This document shows positions 27,151 to 34,941 of a DNA stretch of 64,000 nucleotides, one piece after another (within the stretch, counting starts at the first letter, position 1; each line of letters opens with the position of its first letter). The stretch lies in the NCBI RefSeq assembly GCF_035917335.1, contig NZ_CP109067.1, positions 3,781,001-3,845,000 of the forward strand, written 5' to 3'. The notes beneath the pieces are model-generated. The model was not told the DNA's origin. It ran no database searches and worked only from the letters and a program-made list of their open reading frames with translations. Source of the DNA: Micromonospora sp. NBC_01813 (GTDB lineage: Bacteria; Actinomycetota; Actinomycetes; Mycobacteriales; Micromonosporaceae). Made by a program: the position numbers and the translations under genes.

Positions 27151-27795
27151 ATGCGAATACTCCGCCTTCTGCCCGAGCGGTGGCAGAAGTTCATCCGCGA
27201 GGTCCTGAAGTTCGGCACCGTGGGCGGCATCAACACGGTGATCAACTTCGCGGTGTTCAACGCGCTGGCGTTGACCGTCCTCGCCGACGGTCAACTGAAG
27301 GCGACAGTCGTCGCGGCGATCGTGGCCACCACCACCTCGTACTTCATGAACCGGCACTGGACCTACCGGGACCGACCCAGGTCGGCCCTGCGGCGCGAGT
27401 ACCTGCTGTTCTTCCTGTTCAACATCACCGGGCTGCTGATCGAGGTCGGCATCCTGGCGCTGGCCAAGTACGGCTTCGGCATGACCGGGCTGCTGGCGCT
27501 CAACATCGTCAAGGTCTTCGGCCTGGCACTCGGCACGGTCTTCCGCTTCTGGGCCTACCGGACGTTCGTCTTCCGGCCCGCTCCGTCGGCACCACCGGTC
27601 GACCCGGAGTCGGCACCACCGGTCGACGCTCCGTCTGCGCCACCGGTCGACCCGGAGTCGGCGTCCCGCATCCCGCAGCAGGGGGCACCCAAGCGGCCGG
27701 CCCAGGTGCCGGACAGCCCAGCCACCCTGTCCGATCCGACCGGCATCGGTTCCACTGCGGGCGTCGCCGCAGGGACCCGCCCGGGCAACCACTGA
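27151..27795 (+). CDS. GtrA family membrane protein, copy 2, with repeat tail
   Basis: Encodes 214 aa. The four-segment GtrA domain (about residues 18-145) begins VLKFGTVGGINTVINFAVFN and carries FMNRHWTYRDR and LGTVFRFWAYRTFVF. The paralogue 125 bases upstream has the same motifs but diverged elsewhere. The C-terminal ~65 residues form an unstructured tail containing three tandem SAPPVDxx octapeptides encoded by a 24-base repeat. Probably a transporter or accessory for lipid-linked sugars. The copy number of the tail repeat may vary between strains. Confidence 0.87.
   Translation: MRILRLLPERWQKFIREVLKFGTVGGINTVINFAVFNALALTVLADGQLKATVVAAIVATTTSYFMNRHWTYRDRPRSALRREYLLFFLFNITGLLIEVGILALAKYGFGMTGLLALNIVKVFGLALGTVFRFWAYRTFVFRPAPSAPPVDPESAPPVDAPSAPPVDPESASRIPQQGAPKRPAQVPDSPATLSDPTGIGSTAGVAAGTRPGNH
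27586..27657 (+). repeat. Three 24-bp tandem repeats in GtrA tail
   Basis: Three adjacent 24-base units encode SAPPVDPE, SAPPVDAP and SAPPVDPE. Confidence 0.85.
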
Positions 27796-27804
27796 CCCAC
27801 GGCT

Positions 27805-28302
27805 GTGCGTTCCGGCACCGGTGGTGACGCCGACCTGTTCTTCGAAGACCTCGCCCCCGGCGGCTCCTTCGACCTTGGCGTGACCACTGTGGATGGCACG
27901 GAGATGGTCAGCTTCGCCGAGCGGTTCGATCCACAGTGGTACCACATCGACGCGAGGCTGGCCCGGGACAGTCACCACGGCGTACTCATCGCCAGCGGCT
28001 TCTTCACCGTCAGCCTGTTCATGCGGGCCTACGTCGAAGCGGTACTCTCCCGGGCGGCCGCCGACACCTCCCCCGGCCTGGAAGAGCTGCGCTGGCTGGC
28101 CCCGGTGTACGCCGGAGATCGCCTCGCCGGGCGCCTCGACGTGCTCGGCCGCAAGCTGTCCAGCGCCCGCCCCGGACTCGGCACGGTCACCCTGCTCGGC
28201 TCGCTGACCCGGATCGACACCTACGACCGGCCCGAACGCGAGGTGCTGCGGACCCGCTTCCGGGGCTGGTTCGCCCGGCGTGGCGGCGGACTGCCGGGCT
28301 GA
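27805..28302 (+). CDS. MaoC-like hot-dog dehydratase
   Basis: Encodes 165 aa from GTG 27805, 9 bases after the GtrA stop. Single hot-dog domain with the MaoC/R-hydratase layout: FFEDLAPGGSFDLG, then the active-site segment FAERFDPQWYHIDARLA with Asp and His, and VLIASGFFTVSLFMR. Such proteins hydrate enoyl-CoA or act on related acyl thioesters in the cytoplasm. The physiological substrate is unknown. The stretch LRWLAPVYAGDRLAGRLDV is typical of the strand pair after the active-site helix. Confidence 0.85.
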   Translation: MRSGTGGDADLFFEDLAPGGSFDLGVTTVDGTEMVSFAERFDPQWYHIDARLARDSHHGVLIASGFFTVSLFMRAYVEAVLSRAAADTSPGLEELRWLAPVYAGDRLAGRLDVLGRKLSSARPGLGTVTLLGSLTRIDTYDRPEREVLRTRFRGWFARRGGGLPG

Positions 28303-28331
28303 CCCGGCTTCCCGCCGCCACGGCACGGCGG

Positions 28332-28907
28332 TCAGGACGGCGCCGCAGACTCCCCGGCCCGGTCCTGCCGGACCTCCTGCAGGATCTCCCGCATCTCACC
28401 GTCACCCAGGCTGTGCCGGTCGTGGTGGGCCTCCACCAACTCGTACAGCTTGGTCTGCACCCGACCGACGCCGGGAATGTCGGCGAGGACCGTCTGTCCA
28501 CGTTCGCCGGCCGACTCGATCGTCAGCGTGCCACATCCCAGCAGCCGCTCACTGAACTGCTGGTTCATCGAGTGGTCGTTGACCCGGTTGAGCGGGATGT
28601 CCCGACGTTCCCGGGAGAACACCCCGTGCTGCAGCACGACCCGTTCGTTGGTGAACACGTAGTGCGTGGACCTCCAGACCACCAGCGGCCAGAGCGCGAG
28701 CCAGAGCACCAGCAACAGCGCGACCACGGCGATCGCGTAGAGCGCCACCGTCGCACCGGTGCCGTCGGGCAACAGTAGGAATCCGGCCACCACCGCGGCG
28801 ACCGCCAACAAGGTCACCAGGACCGGTCGCACCAGGACCTTCCAGTGCGGGTGCAGGTGCAACACGACATGCTCGTCATCCGTGAGCATGTCTTCGGGAA
28901 ACGCCAC
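28332..28907 (-). CDS. Bacterial PH domain membrane protein
   Basis: Encodes 191 aa from GTG 28907, preceded by GAGGAGG. Two hydrophobic segments (VLVTLLAVAAVVAGFLLL and ALYAIAVVALLLVLWLALWPLVV) are followed by a bacterial PH domain (bPH2-like) beginning THYVFTNERVVLQHGVFSRERRDIPLNRVND. The C-terminus is a charged helix. This matches the YdbS/YdbT-like PH family of unknown function. The gene converges with the MaoC-like gene. Confidence 0.85.
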   Translation of the reverse strand: MAFPEDMLTDDEHVVLHLHPHWKVLVRPVLVTLLAVAAVVAGFLLLPDGTGATVALYAIAVVALLLVLWLALWPLVVWRSTHYVFTNERVVLQHGVFSRERRDIPLNRVNDHSMNQQFSERLLGCGTLTIESAGERGQTVLADIPGVGRVQTKLYELVEAHHDRHSLGDGEMREILQEVRQDRAGESAAPS

Positions 28908-29004
28908 GCCAACCTCCTCGACCGGGGCCGGGCAAGCGGGCCCGGCCGGCGGGCCACGCTACGGCCGCCGGGGTGACCGTAGCGGGTCACCGGTGCAGAT
29001 TCCG

Positions 29005-29961
29005 TCAACCGTGCGTACCGTTTCCCGGCGTTTCACCGGGGCGCACATGTGACACGTCGCCGGCCGATACCGCCACGTCACCGTCGGCGGTCCGAACCAC
29101 CAGCCGGCCATCGTCGTCGATCGTGCGCGCCACCCCGACATGGACCGTGCCGGACGGCAATGACACCCGCACCTCGTGGCCCACCGTCACACAGTTTCGC
29201 AGGTACGCCGGATGCAGGCCGGCGGCGACCGGGTCGCCCCCGGCGCCGCGCCATCGCCCGTACCAACTCTCCAGCCCACGCAGCACCGCCCGCAGCAACG
29301 GATCCCGGTCCGCCGTCGAGGCCCCGGCCAGTTGCAGCGACGTCACCGGCAGCCCGGCACCGGGCTGCGGCAGCTCGTCGGAGCGCAGCGTGACGTTGAG
29401 TCCGATACCCAACACCACGGCGGGTGCGTCGGCGGTCGCCGCCCCGACCAACTCCGGCGGAGTCGACGGCGCGGCGAGCGCGGCCGGTCCGACCGGCGCC
29501 GCCTCGGCGAGGATCCCGGCGCACTTGGCACCGTCGATCAGCAGATCGTTGGGCCACTTCAACTTCGCCGGCAGCTCGGTCAGCCGGGTCACCGCCTCGG
29601 CCAGCGCGACGCCGGCGAGCAGCGACAACCAGCCGTAGCGGGAGATCGGCACCGCCGGCCACCCCCGCGACGGTCGGGCCTGCGCCGGACGCAACAGCAC
29701 GCTCACCGCCAGCCCGGCCCGAGGCGGGGAGATCCACTCCCGGCCCAGCCGGCCCCGGCCGGCGCTCTGCTGCTCCGCCGCGACGACCAGACCCTCCGCC
29801 GCGCCGGCCCGCGCGGCGGCGAGCACGTCCGCGTTGGTGGACCTGGTCACCGGGCGCACCTCCAGGTCGGTCCAGAGGCCGCCGGGGACGACGAGCGCCC
29901 GACGCAGCGCCCGCTGATCCAGCGGAGGGCGATCCAGGTCGGTGTACGGCGAACTGGGCAT
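29005..29961 (-). CDS. birA: Biotin--[acetyl-CoA carboxylase] ligase
   Basis: Encodes 318 aa. BirA forms biotinyl-AMP and attaches biotin to the carrier lysine of acyl-CoA carboxylases. Visible motifs are the catalytic loop SAGRGRLGREWISPPRAG, the biotin and ATP site KWPNDLLIDGAKCAGIL and the C-terminal domain with VGHEVRVSLPSG. There is no N-terminal DNA-binding domain, so this is the non-regulatory class. A leaderless -10 (TAGGGT, 29968-29973) precedes ATG 29961. The nearby beta, epsilon and alpha carboxylase genes are its likely clients, the alpha subunit carrying the biotinyl lysine. Confidence 0.94.
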   Translation of the reverse strand: MPSSPYTDLDRPPLDQRALRRALVVPGGLWTDLEVRPVTRSTNADVLAAARAGAAEGLVVAAEQQSAGRGRLGREWISPPRAGLAVSVLLRPAQARPSRGWPAVPISRYGWLSLLAGVALAEAVTRLTELPAKLKWPNDLLIDGAKCAGILAEAAPVGPAALAAPSTPPELVGAATADAPAVVLGIGLNVTLRSDELPQPGAGLPVTSLQLAGASTADRDPLLRAVLRGLESWYGRWRGAGGDPVAAGLHPAYLRNCVTVGHEVRVSLPSGTVHVGVARTIDDDGRLVVRTADGDVAVSAGDVSHVRPGETPGNGTHG

Positions 29962-29967
29962 CAGTCC

Positions 29968-29973
29968 ACCCTA
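29968..29973 (-). promoter_or_regulatory. Leaderless -10 element of birA
   Basis: Minus-strand TAGGGT ends 6 bases before ATG 29961. Confidence 0.5.
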
Positions 29974-29979
29974 CGGCGC

Positions 29980-30498
29980 TCAGCGACGACGGTGCCGGCC
30001 GTCCGGTACCGGGGCGACCCCACGGAACGACTCGCCGGTAACGGTCGTGCCGATCACCGGCACGAAGGCCTCGTGTTCGAACCAGTCGAACTCCTCCGTG
30101 GCGGTCGGCCGGTCGACCCCGGACTGCGGAGCCGGTGCCGCCGCAGGTGCCCCGGTCGTCCGTACGCCGCCGACGCGCTGCTGCGGGACCTGCGCGGCAG
30201 CGGCCGTCATGGTGATGGCCGTGCCGGTGACCGTGGCCGCCGTGACCGCAGCGGTGGTCGCGGTGGCGGTGCGCTGCCGGCGGAACAGGCCGGTCCGGGG
30301 CGCCCGGCGCCGGCCACGCCGGCGACGGCCGCCCCCGTCGCCGCACACCGCAGCTGACCGCGACGCCGTCTCGACGTCGACCCGGCCCTCGGGGACCGTC
30401 CAGCCCTCGGCGGTGGCCCGGCTCGGCCAGAGCGTGCGCCACATCACCAGCAACACGGCCAGCCCGGACGCGATAAGTGCGACACCCAACACCGTCAC
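29980..30498 (-). CDS. Membrane-anchored hypothetical protein
   Basis: Encodes about 172 aa from GTG 30498; the start is uncertain, and the frame stays open further upstream. An N-terminal hydrophobic segment (LGVALIASGLAVLLVMW) is followed by a strongly basic stretch ([15 protein letters not shown]), an Ala/Thr-rich linker and an acidic end (TEEFDWFEHEAF). No family recognised. It diverges from the carboxylase beta-subunit gene. Its stop lies 18 bases upstream of birA on the same strand. Confidence 0.55.
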   Translation of the reverse strand: MTVLGVALIASGLAVLLVMWRTLWPSRATAEGWTVPEGRVDVETASRSAAVCGDGGGRRRRGRRRAPRTGLFRRQRTATATTAAVTAATVTGTAITMTAAAAQVPQQRVGGVRTTGAPAAAPAPQSGVDRPTATEEFDWFEHEAFVPVIGTTVTGESFRGVAPVPDGRHRRR

Positions 30499-30634
30499 GG
30501 TGGTGGTAACGAACAGGACAACGCACAGGAAACGTGACGGACACCGCCGATCACGCCGCCGACACCTGCGGCCCAGCCCCACGACTGAGGGAAACCGCAC
30601 ACCGTCCGTGCCGGCCCCGACGTCGTCGCGTCGA

Positions 30635-30640
30635 TACGAT
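30635..30640 (+). promoter_or_regulatory. Leaderless -10 element of the carboxylase beta-subunit gene
   Basis: TACGAT ends 7 bases before GTG 30648, which fixes that start over other in-frame codons. Confidence 0.5.
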
Positions 30641-30647
30641 CCGCGGT

Positions 30648-32246
30648 GTGGGCGTGACGAGTGAACAGTCCGGGACCGGAACCGACATCCACAGCACCGC
30701 CGGCAAGCTGGCGGATCTGGAACGCCGGGTCGACGAGGCGGTACACGCCGGCTCGGCCCGCGCGGTGGAGAAACAACATGCCCGGGGAAAGAAGACCGCC
30801 CGGGAACGCATCGCGATGCTGCTGGACGAGGGATCCTTCGTCGAGCTCGACGAGTTCGCCCGGCACCGGTCGACCGACTTCGGGCTGGAGCGGACCCGCC
30901 CGTACGGCGACGGGGTGATCACCGGCTACGGCACGGTCGACGGGCGGCAGGTGTGCGTCTTCGCACAGGACTTCACCGTCTTCGGCGGATCGCTCGGTGA
31001 GGTGTTCGGCGAGAAGATCGTCAAGGTGATGGACCTGGCGATGAAGATCGGCTGCCCGATGATCGGCATCAACGACTCCGGTGGGGCCCGCATCCAGGAA
31101 GGGGTCGTCAGCCTCGGCCGCTACGGCGAGATCTTCTTCCGCAACGTACGCGCCTCCGGCGTCATCCCACAGATCTCCCTGGTGATGGGGCCGTGCGCCG
31201 GCGGAGCGGTCTACTCCCCCGCCGTCACCGACTTCACCGTCATGGTCGACAAGACGTCGCACATGTTCATCACCGGCCCCGACGTGATCAAGACGGTCAC
31301 CGGCGAGGACGTCGGGATGGAGGAGCTCGGCGGCGCCCGTACCCACAACGCCACCAGCGGCAACGCCCACTACCTGGCGACCGACGAGGACGACGCGATC
31401 GACTACGTCAAGGCGCTGCTGGCGTACCTGCCGAGCAACAACCTCGACGATCCGCCGACGCTGCCGGCCGAACCGTCGCCGACCGTCACCGACGACGACC
31501 GTGAGCTGGACAGCATCGTCCCGGACTCGGCGAACCATCCGTACGACATGCACCGGGTGATCGAACACGTCCTCGACGACGGCGAGTTCCTGGAGGTCCA
31601 GCCGCTCTACGCGCAGAACATCGTGGTCGGTTTCGGACGAATCGAGGGCCGGTCGGTCGGGGTGGTCGCCAACCAGCCGATGCACTTCGCCGGCTGCCTG
31701 GACATCGGCGCCTCCGAGAAGGCGGCCCGGTTCGTGCGCACCTGCGACGCGTTCAACATCCCGGTGCTCACCTTCGTCGACGTCCCCGGCTTCCTGCCCG
31801 GCACCGATCAGGAGTGGGACGGCATCATCCGACGCGGCGCGAAGCTGATCTACGCGTACGCCGAGGCGACCGTGCCGAAGGTCACCGTGATCACCCGCAA
31901 GGCGTACGGCGGGGCGTACGACGTGATGGGTTCCAAGCATCTCGGCGCGGATCTGAACTTCGCCTGGCCGACCGCGCAGATCGCGGTGATGGGCGCGCAG
32001 GGTGCGGTGAACATCCTGCACCGCGCGGAGCTGGCCGCCGCCGACGACCAGGCCGTCGTGCGGGCGCAGCGGATCGCCGAGTACGAGGAGCGGTTGGCCA
32101 ACCCGTACGTCGCCGCCGAACGCGGGTACGTCGACTCGGTGATCGCCCCGTCGCAGACCCGGGTGCAGGTGGCCCGGGGGCTACGGATGCTGCGCGGCAA
32201 GCGGGAGACCCTGCCGCCGAAGAAGCACGGCAACATCCCGCTGTAG
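30648..32246 (+). CDS. pccB: Acyl-CoA carboxylase beta subunit (carboxyltransferase)
   Basis: Encodes 532 aa. Carboxyltransferase subunit of a biotin-dependent propionyl/acetyl-CoA carboxylase that makes methylmalonyl-CoA or malonyl-CoA for lipids and polyketides. The N-terminal half carries [31 protein letters not shown] and the oxyanion region [12 protein letters not shown]; the C-terminal half carries [16 protein letters not shown] and [18 protein letters not shown]. Length and motifs match the AccD5/PccB class. Partner genes in the window are the epsilon subunit at 37445, the biotin-carrying alpha subunit at 41765 and birA at 29005. AccD family members differ in substrate, and I cannot resolve which here. 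Confidence 0.93.
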   Translation: MGVTSEQSGTGTDIHSTAGKLADLERRVDEAVHAGSARAVEKQHARGKKTARERIAMLLDEGSFVELDEFARHRSTDFGLERTRPYGDGVITGYGTVDGRQVCVFAQDFTVFGGSLGEVFGEKIVKVMDLAMKIGCPMIGINDSGGARIQEGVVSLGRYGEIFFRNVRASGVIPQISLVMGPCAGGAVYSPAVTDFTVMVDKTSHMFITGPDVIKTVTGEDVGMEELGGARTHNATSGNAHYLATDEDDAIDYVKALLAYLPSNNLDDPPTLPAEPSPTVTDDDRELDSIVPDSANHPYDMHRVIEHVLDDGEFLEVQPLYAQNIVVGFGRIEGRSVGVVANQPMHFAGCLDIGASEKAARFVRTCDAFNIPVLTFVDVPGFLPGTDQEWDGIIRRGAKLIYAYAEATVPKVTVITRKAYGGAYDVMGSKHLGADLNFAWPTAQIAVMGAQGAVNILHRAELAAADDQAVVRAQRIAEYEERLANPYVAAERGYVDSVIAPSQTRVQVARGLRMLRGKRETLPPKKHGNIPL

Positions 32247-32283
32247 GCCACGAGCACTGTTTCGCAGGCCCGCTTGCGTTCTA

Positions 32284-32305
32284 CCCGACCGCGCTGGCGG
32301 TCGGG
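32284..32305. terminator. Bidirectional hairpin terminator
   Basis: CCCGACCGC (32284-32292) pairs perfectly with GCGGTCGGG (32297-32305) around GCTG. It lies between the convergent carboxylase beta-subunit and sigma-factor-partner genes. Confidence 0.75.
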
Positions 32306-32311
32306 CACCGA

Positions 32312-33238
32312 TCAGCAGGCAACCAGACCTGACGCACAGATCCGCTCGGCGATCGGGTCCAGCATCTCGCGGACCGTCTGGTCGCTGTCGCTGATACCGC
32401 TGCCGGCATCGACCACGATCACCAGGTCGTCGAGCCGCATGACGCCGGAGTACCCGATCGACGGATCGCCGATCTGCTCGTCGGTCGACCGGTCGACCGC
32501 CACCGCCTCGTGCCGGACCAGCCACCGATCGTCGTGACCGGCCTGAGTCGACAGCGACCAGGTGTGGATCACGTCGGCAGGGCGCTGCGGGCTGGACGCC
32601 TCCCCGCCGTGCACCCGGTAGGTACCGCAGGCCGAGACGACCGCCGCGACGTCGTCGGGTGCCCGCGCGGCCGACGCGGCCGGGAATCGGAACGCGACGA
32701 CGTGGGTCCACTCGCTGAGCCCTGATTCGAACTGCCGGGCGCGGATGAACAGGGCGTCGTCGTACCGGGCCACCGATGCCGCCGGATACGTCGGGCATTG
32801 GGCACTGAGGTCGAACGGCCACCTGTACTCGGCCGCGTCGTCGATCCAGATCAGGTCCGGCCTCGCCGTGTATCCCGGTCCGAGCTCGGCGGCGGTGGGC
32901 AGGGCGGTGTCCGGGATCAGATTGGCGGCGAGTGCCGACAGATCGGTCGACGGCAGCGGCTCCGGTGGCGAGGCCGCCGGCGACACAGGCGTGGACGCGC
33001 TCGGCGGTGACGCCACGGGTCCCGCCGGGTCGACCGGGGGTTGGCCGTCCGGCCGACCGGCTCCGGCCGTCACCGACCAGATCAGCACGAACAGCACGAC
33101 GACCGCGACGGCCGGCGTGGTGATCTGCCGGATGGTACGCCGCCGGGCCCGGGAGCGAATCTGCTCCGGGCTCGGCCAGACGACGGTGGTGAGATCCTCG
33201 GCCAGTTGGTCGGCGAGTCGACGCGACGGCTCAGACAT
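32312..33238 (-). CDS. Single-pass membrane partner of the sigma factor
   Basis: Encodes 308 aa. ATG 33238 lies inside the 3' end of the sigma gene (8-base overlap), implying translational coupling. A ~40-residue basic cytoplasmic part is followed by one transmembrane segment (ITTPAVAVVVLFVLIWSVTAG), a Pro/Ser linker and a ~200-residue outer domain with four cysteines and two-fold similar elements (TWSLSTQAGHDDRWLV, GYSGVMRLDDLVIVV). Position and topology fit an anti-sigma factor or sensor, but I see no HxxxCxxC zinc motif, so the assignment rests on context. Confidence 0.7.
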   Translation of the reverse strand: MSEPSRRLADQLAEDLTTVVWPSPEQIRSRARRRTIRQITTPAVAVVVLFVLIWSVTAGAGRPDGQPPVDPAGPVASPPSASTPVSPAASPPEPLPSTDLSALAANLIPDTALPTAAELGPGYTARPDLIWIDDAAEYRWPFDLSAQCPTYPAASVARYDDALFIRARQFESGLSEWTHVVAFRFPAASAARAPDDVAAVVSACGTYRVHGGEASSPQRPADVIHTWSLSTQAGHDDRWLVRHEAVAVDRSTDEQIGDPSIGYSGVMRLDDLVIVVDAGSGISDSDQTVREMLDPIAERICASGLVAC

Positions 33239-33728
33239 CGGCCACCTCCTCCGCATCCAGCGCCAGCAGCGGGGCCAGCGCTATCCGCCCCCGCGCCAGT
33301 CGTGCCTTGATCGTGCCGACCGGCGCGTTCGTCTCCCGCGCCACGTCGGCGACCGACATGCCCAGCAGGTAGTAGAGGGCCATCGCGGTCCGTTGCTCCT
33401 CCGGCAGTTGCCGGAGCGCACGGACGACCTCGACGGTCTCGATGCCCGGACCGGGGGTCGACTCCACCGCGCCGTGCCGCAGATAGGCCCGTGCCCGGCT
33501 GCGGAGGCTGCGCCAGCGGCTGATCGCGATCCGGCTGGCCACCAGCCGGGTCCAGGCCTCCGGGTCGTCGTAGGTGCAGATGGTCGACCAGCGCTGCCAG
33601 GCCCGGACGTACGCCTCCTGCACCGCGTCCTGCGCCTCGGCCAGGTTGCCAGTCAGCAGGTACACGCAACCGAGCAGCCGCTGCCGGCTGCCTCGATAGA
33701 ACTCGTCGAACCCGTCGACATCGCCCAC
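33231..33728 (-). CDS. SigE-like ECF RNA polymerase sigma factor
   Basis: Encodes 165 aa from GTG 33728, which has GGGAGGT 8 bases upstream. Region 2 contains FDEFYRGSRQRLLGCVYLLTG and AEAQDAVQEAYVRAWQRW. Region 4 contains LRQLPEEQRTAMALYYLLGMSVADVA and a helix-turn-helix ending GTIKARLARGR. This matches the actinobacterial SigE-family sigma-70 (SACE-type ECF41-like short forms excluded; no C-terminal SnoaL domain). It directs polymerase to a stress or surface-signal regulon and is probably held inactive by the overlapping membrane protein. Confidence 0.88.
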   Translation of the reverse strand: MGDVDGFDEFYRGSRQRLLGCVYLLTGNLAEAQDAVQEAYVRAWQRWSTICTYDDPEAWTRLVASRIAISRWRSLRSRARAYLRHGAVESTPGPGIETVEVVRALRQLPEEQRTAMALYYLLGMSVADVARETNAPVGTIKARLARGRIALAPLLALDAEEVADV

Positions 33729-33856
33729 CCTGTCTACCTCCCACGACCGATGCAGCACACACGCACCGCGACGAGCGCCAGGTTGCCGACGGACGCCAGG
33801 TTTCGACAGTCGACAGACGCGTGGGACGGAGAGTGGTCAGCGCGACCGTGGTCGGA

Positions 33857-34615
33857 TCACTGCCCGGACAGGCCGGCCGCCGGCAGGCTGAGCTCCGGCA
33901 GCATCGGGCCGGTCAGCAACAACGCGCCGACGACCAGGGCGACGGCGGTGACCAGCCCGAAGAAACCCACCCAGATCAGGCCGGGGATCCGGGTCAGCCG
34001 CGCGAGCTGGTCGGCGTCCGACTCCGGCGACCGGCCCTGGGCGCGGAGCCGCTGCAACTCGCCGATCGGCCGGATCCCGCCGATCAGCAGGAACCACACC
34101 CCGGTGTACGCGAAAGCGGCCTGCACCTGCGGGCTGGCGAACCACGAGACCGCGAAGACCACCCCACCGGTGACCATGATCGACACGATGCCGAAGACGT
34201 TGCGGATCATCAGCAGCATGGCGAACAGCAGCGCGACGGCGATCCACAGCAGCAGGGTGATCCGGTTGCCGCCGAGCAGCCACGCCCCGGCCAGGCCGAC
34301 CAGTGACGGTGCGACGTACCCGGCCAGCAGGGTGAGGATCATGCCGAGCCCGGTGGGCCGGCCGGCGGACAGGGTCAGCCCGGAGGTGTCCGAATGCAGC
34401 CGGATCCCCTTCAGTTTGCGGCCGGTGAGCAGCGCGATCAGCGCATGGCCGCCCTCGTGCGCGATGGTGATCGCGTTGCGGGCGATCCGCCACGGCAACC
34501 GGATGACCACCACGACCAACGCCACGGCTGCGGTGATCAGCACCAGCAGCGGCGGCGGGTCGGGCTGCGCTCCGAAGAGGCGATCCCACATTTCCGTCAA
34601 CCCGGTTATCGACAC
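33857..34615 (-). CDS. M50-like site-2 membrane protease
   Basis: Encodes 252 aa from GTG 34615; TAGGCT (34624-34629) is a possible leaderless -10. The zinc-binding motif AITIAHEGGHALIALLTG (HExxH-type, HEGGH) follows the first transmembrane segment. At least five further hydrophobic segments follow. This is the M50B-like actinobacterial family. Site-2 proteases release membrane-bound regulators, and the sigma/partner pair lies 129 bases downstream, beyond its stop, on the same strand. A role in cleaving the sigma partner is attractive but unproven. A second zinc ligand is not obvious in the sequence. Confidence 0.82.
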   Translation of the reverse strand: MSITGLTEMWDRLFGAQPDPPPLLVLITAAVALVVVVIRLPWRIARNAITIAHEGGHALIALLTGRKLKGIRLHSDTSGLTLSAGRPTGLGMILTLLAGYVAPSLVGLAGAWLLGGNRITLLLWIAVALLFAMLLMIRNVFGIVSIMVTGGVVFAVSWFASPQVQAAFAYTGVWFLLIGGIRPIGELQRLRAQGRSPESDADQLARLTRIPGLIWVGFFGLVTAVALVVGALLLTGPMLPELSLPAAGLSGQ

Positions 34616-34660
34616 AGCCCGCGAGCCTACTCACCGCGCGTCGGGCCCACCAGACCGCCG

Positions 34661-34870
34661 CTAGGCCGACCGGTGGCCGCCGGCCAGGCCACGGTCGCGG
34701 CCGACCGTTCGATAGGCCCCGACCGCGGCGACAGCCACCACGGCGGCGCCGGAAAGCACCAGCAGTACGGTCAGCAGACCGACGCTGGCGACCAGCAGGG
34801 CCAGGTCGGCCACAGCCACCAGCATCCACAGTGCCACGCTCGGCTTGACGATTCGTCGACGGTTGACCAT
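34661..34870 (-). CDS. Small two-segment membrane protein
   Basis: Encodes 69 aa. ATG 34870 has a strong GGAAGGAGGG site. Two hydrophobic segments (VALWMLVAVADLALLVASVG and LLTVLLVLSGAAVVAVAAVGA) are joined by a very short turn, with basic ends on both sides. No family recognised. It lies between the kinase and M50-like protease genes on the same strand. Confidence 0.65.
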   Translation of the reverse strand: MVNRRRIVKPSVALWMLVAVADLALLVASVGLLTVLLVLSGAAVVAVAAVGAYRTVGRDRGLAGGHRSA

Positions 34871-34941
34871 GTCGCACCCTCCTTCCGTCGTGCTCCGGTT
34901 GTTACCCCGAAGATCGGAAGTTCATGCGGGTGAGTCGCTGC

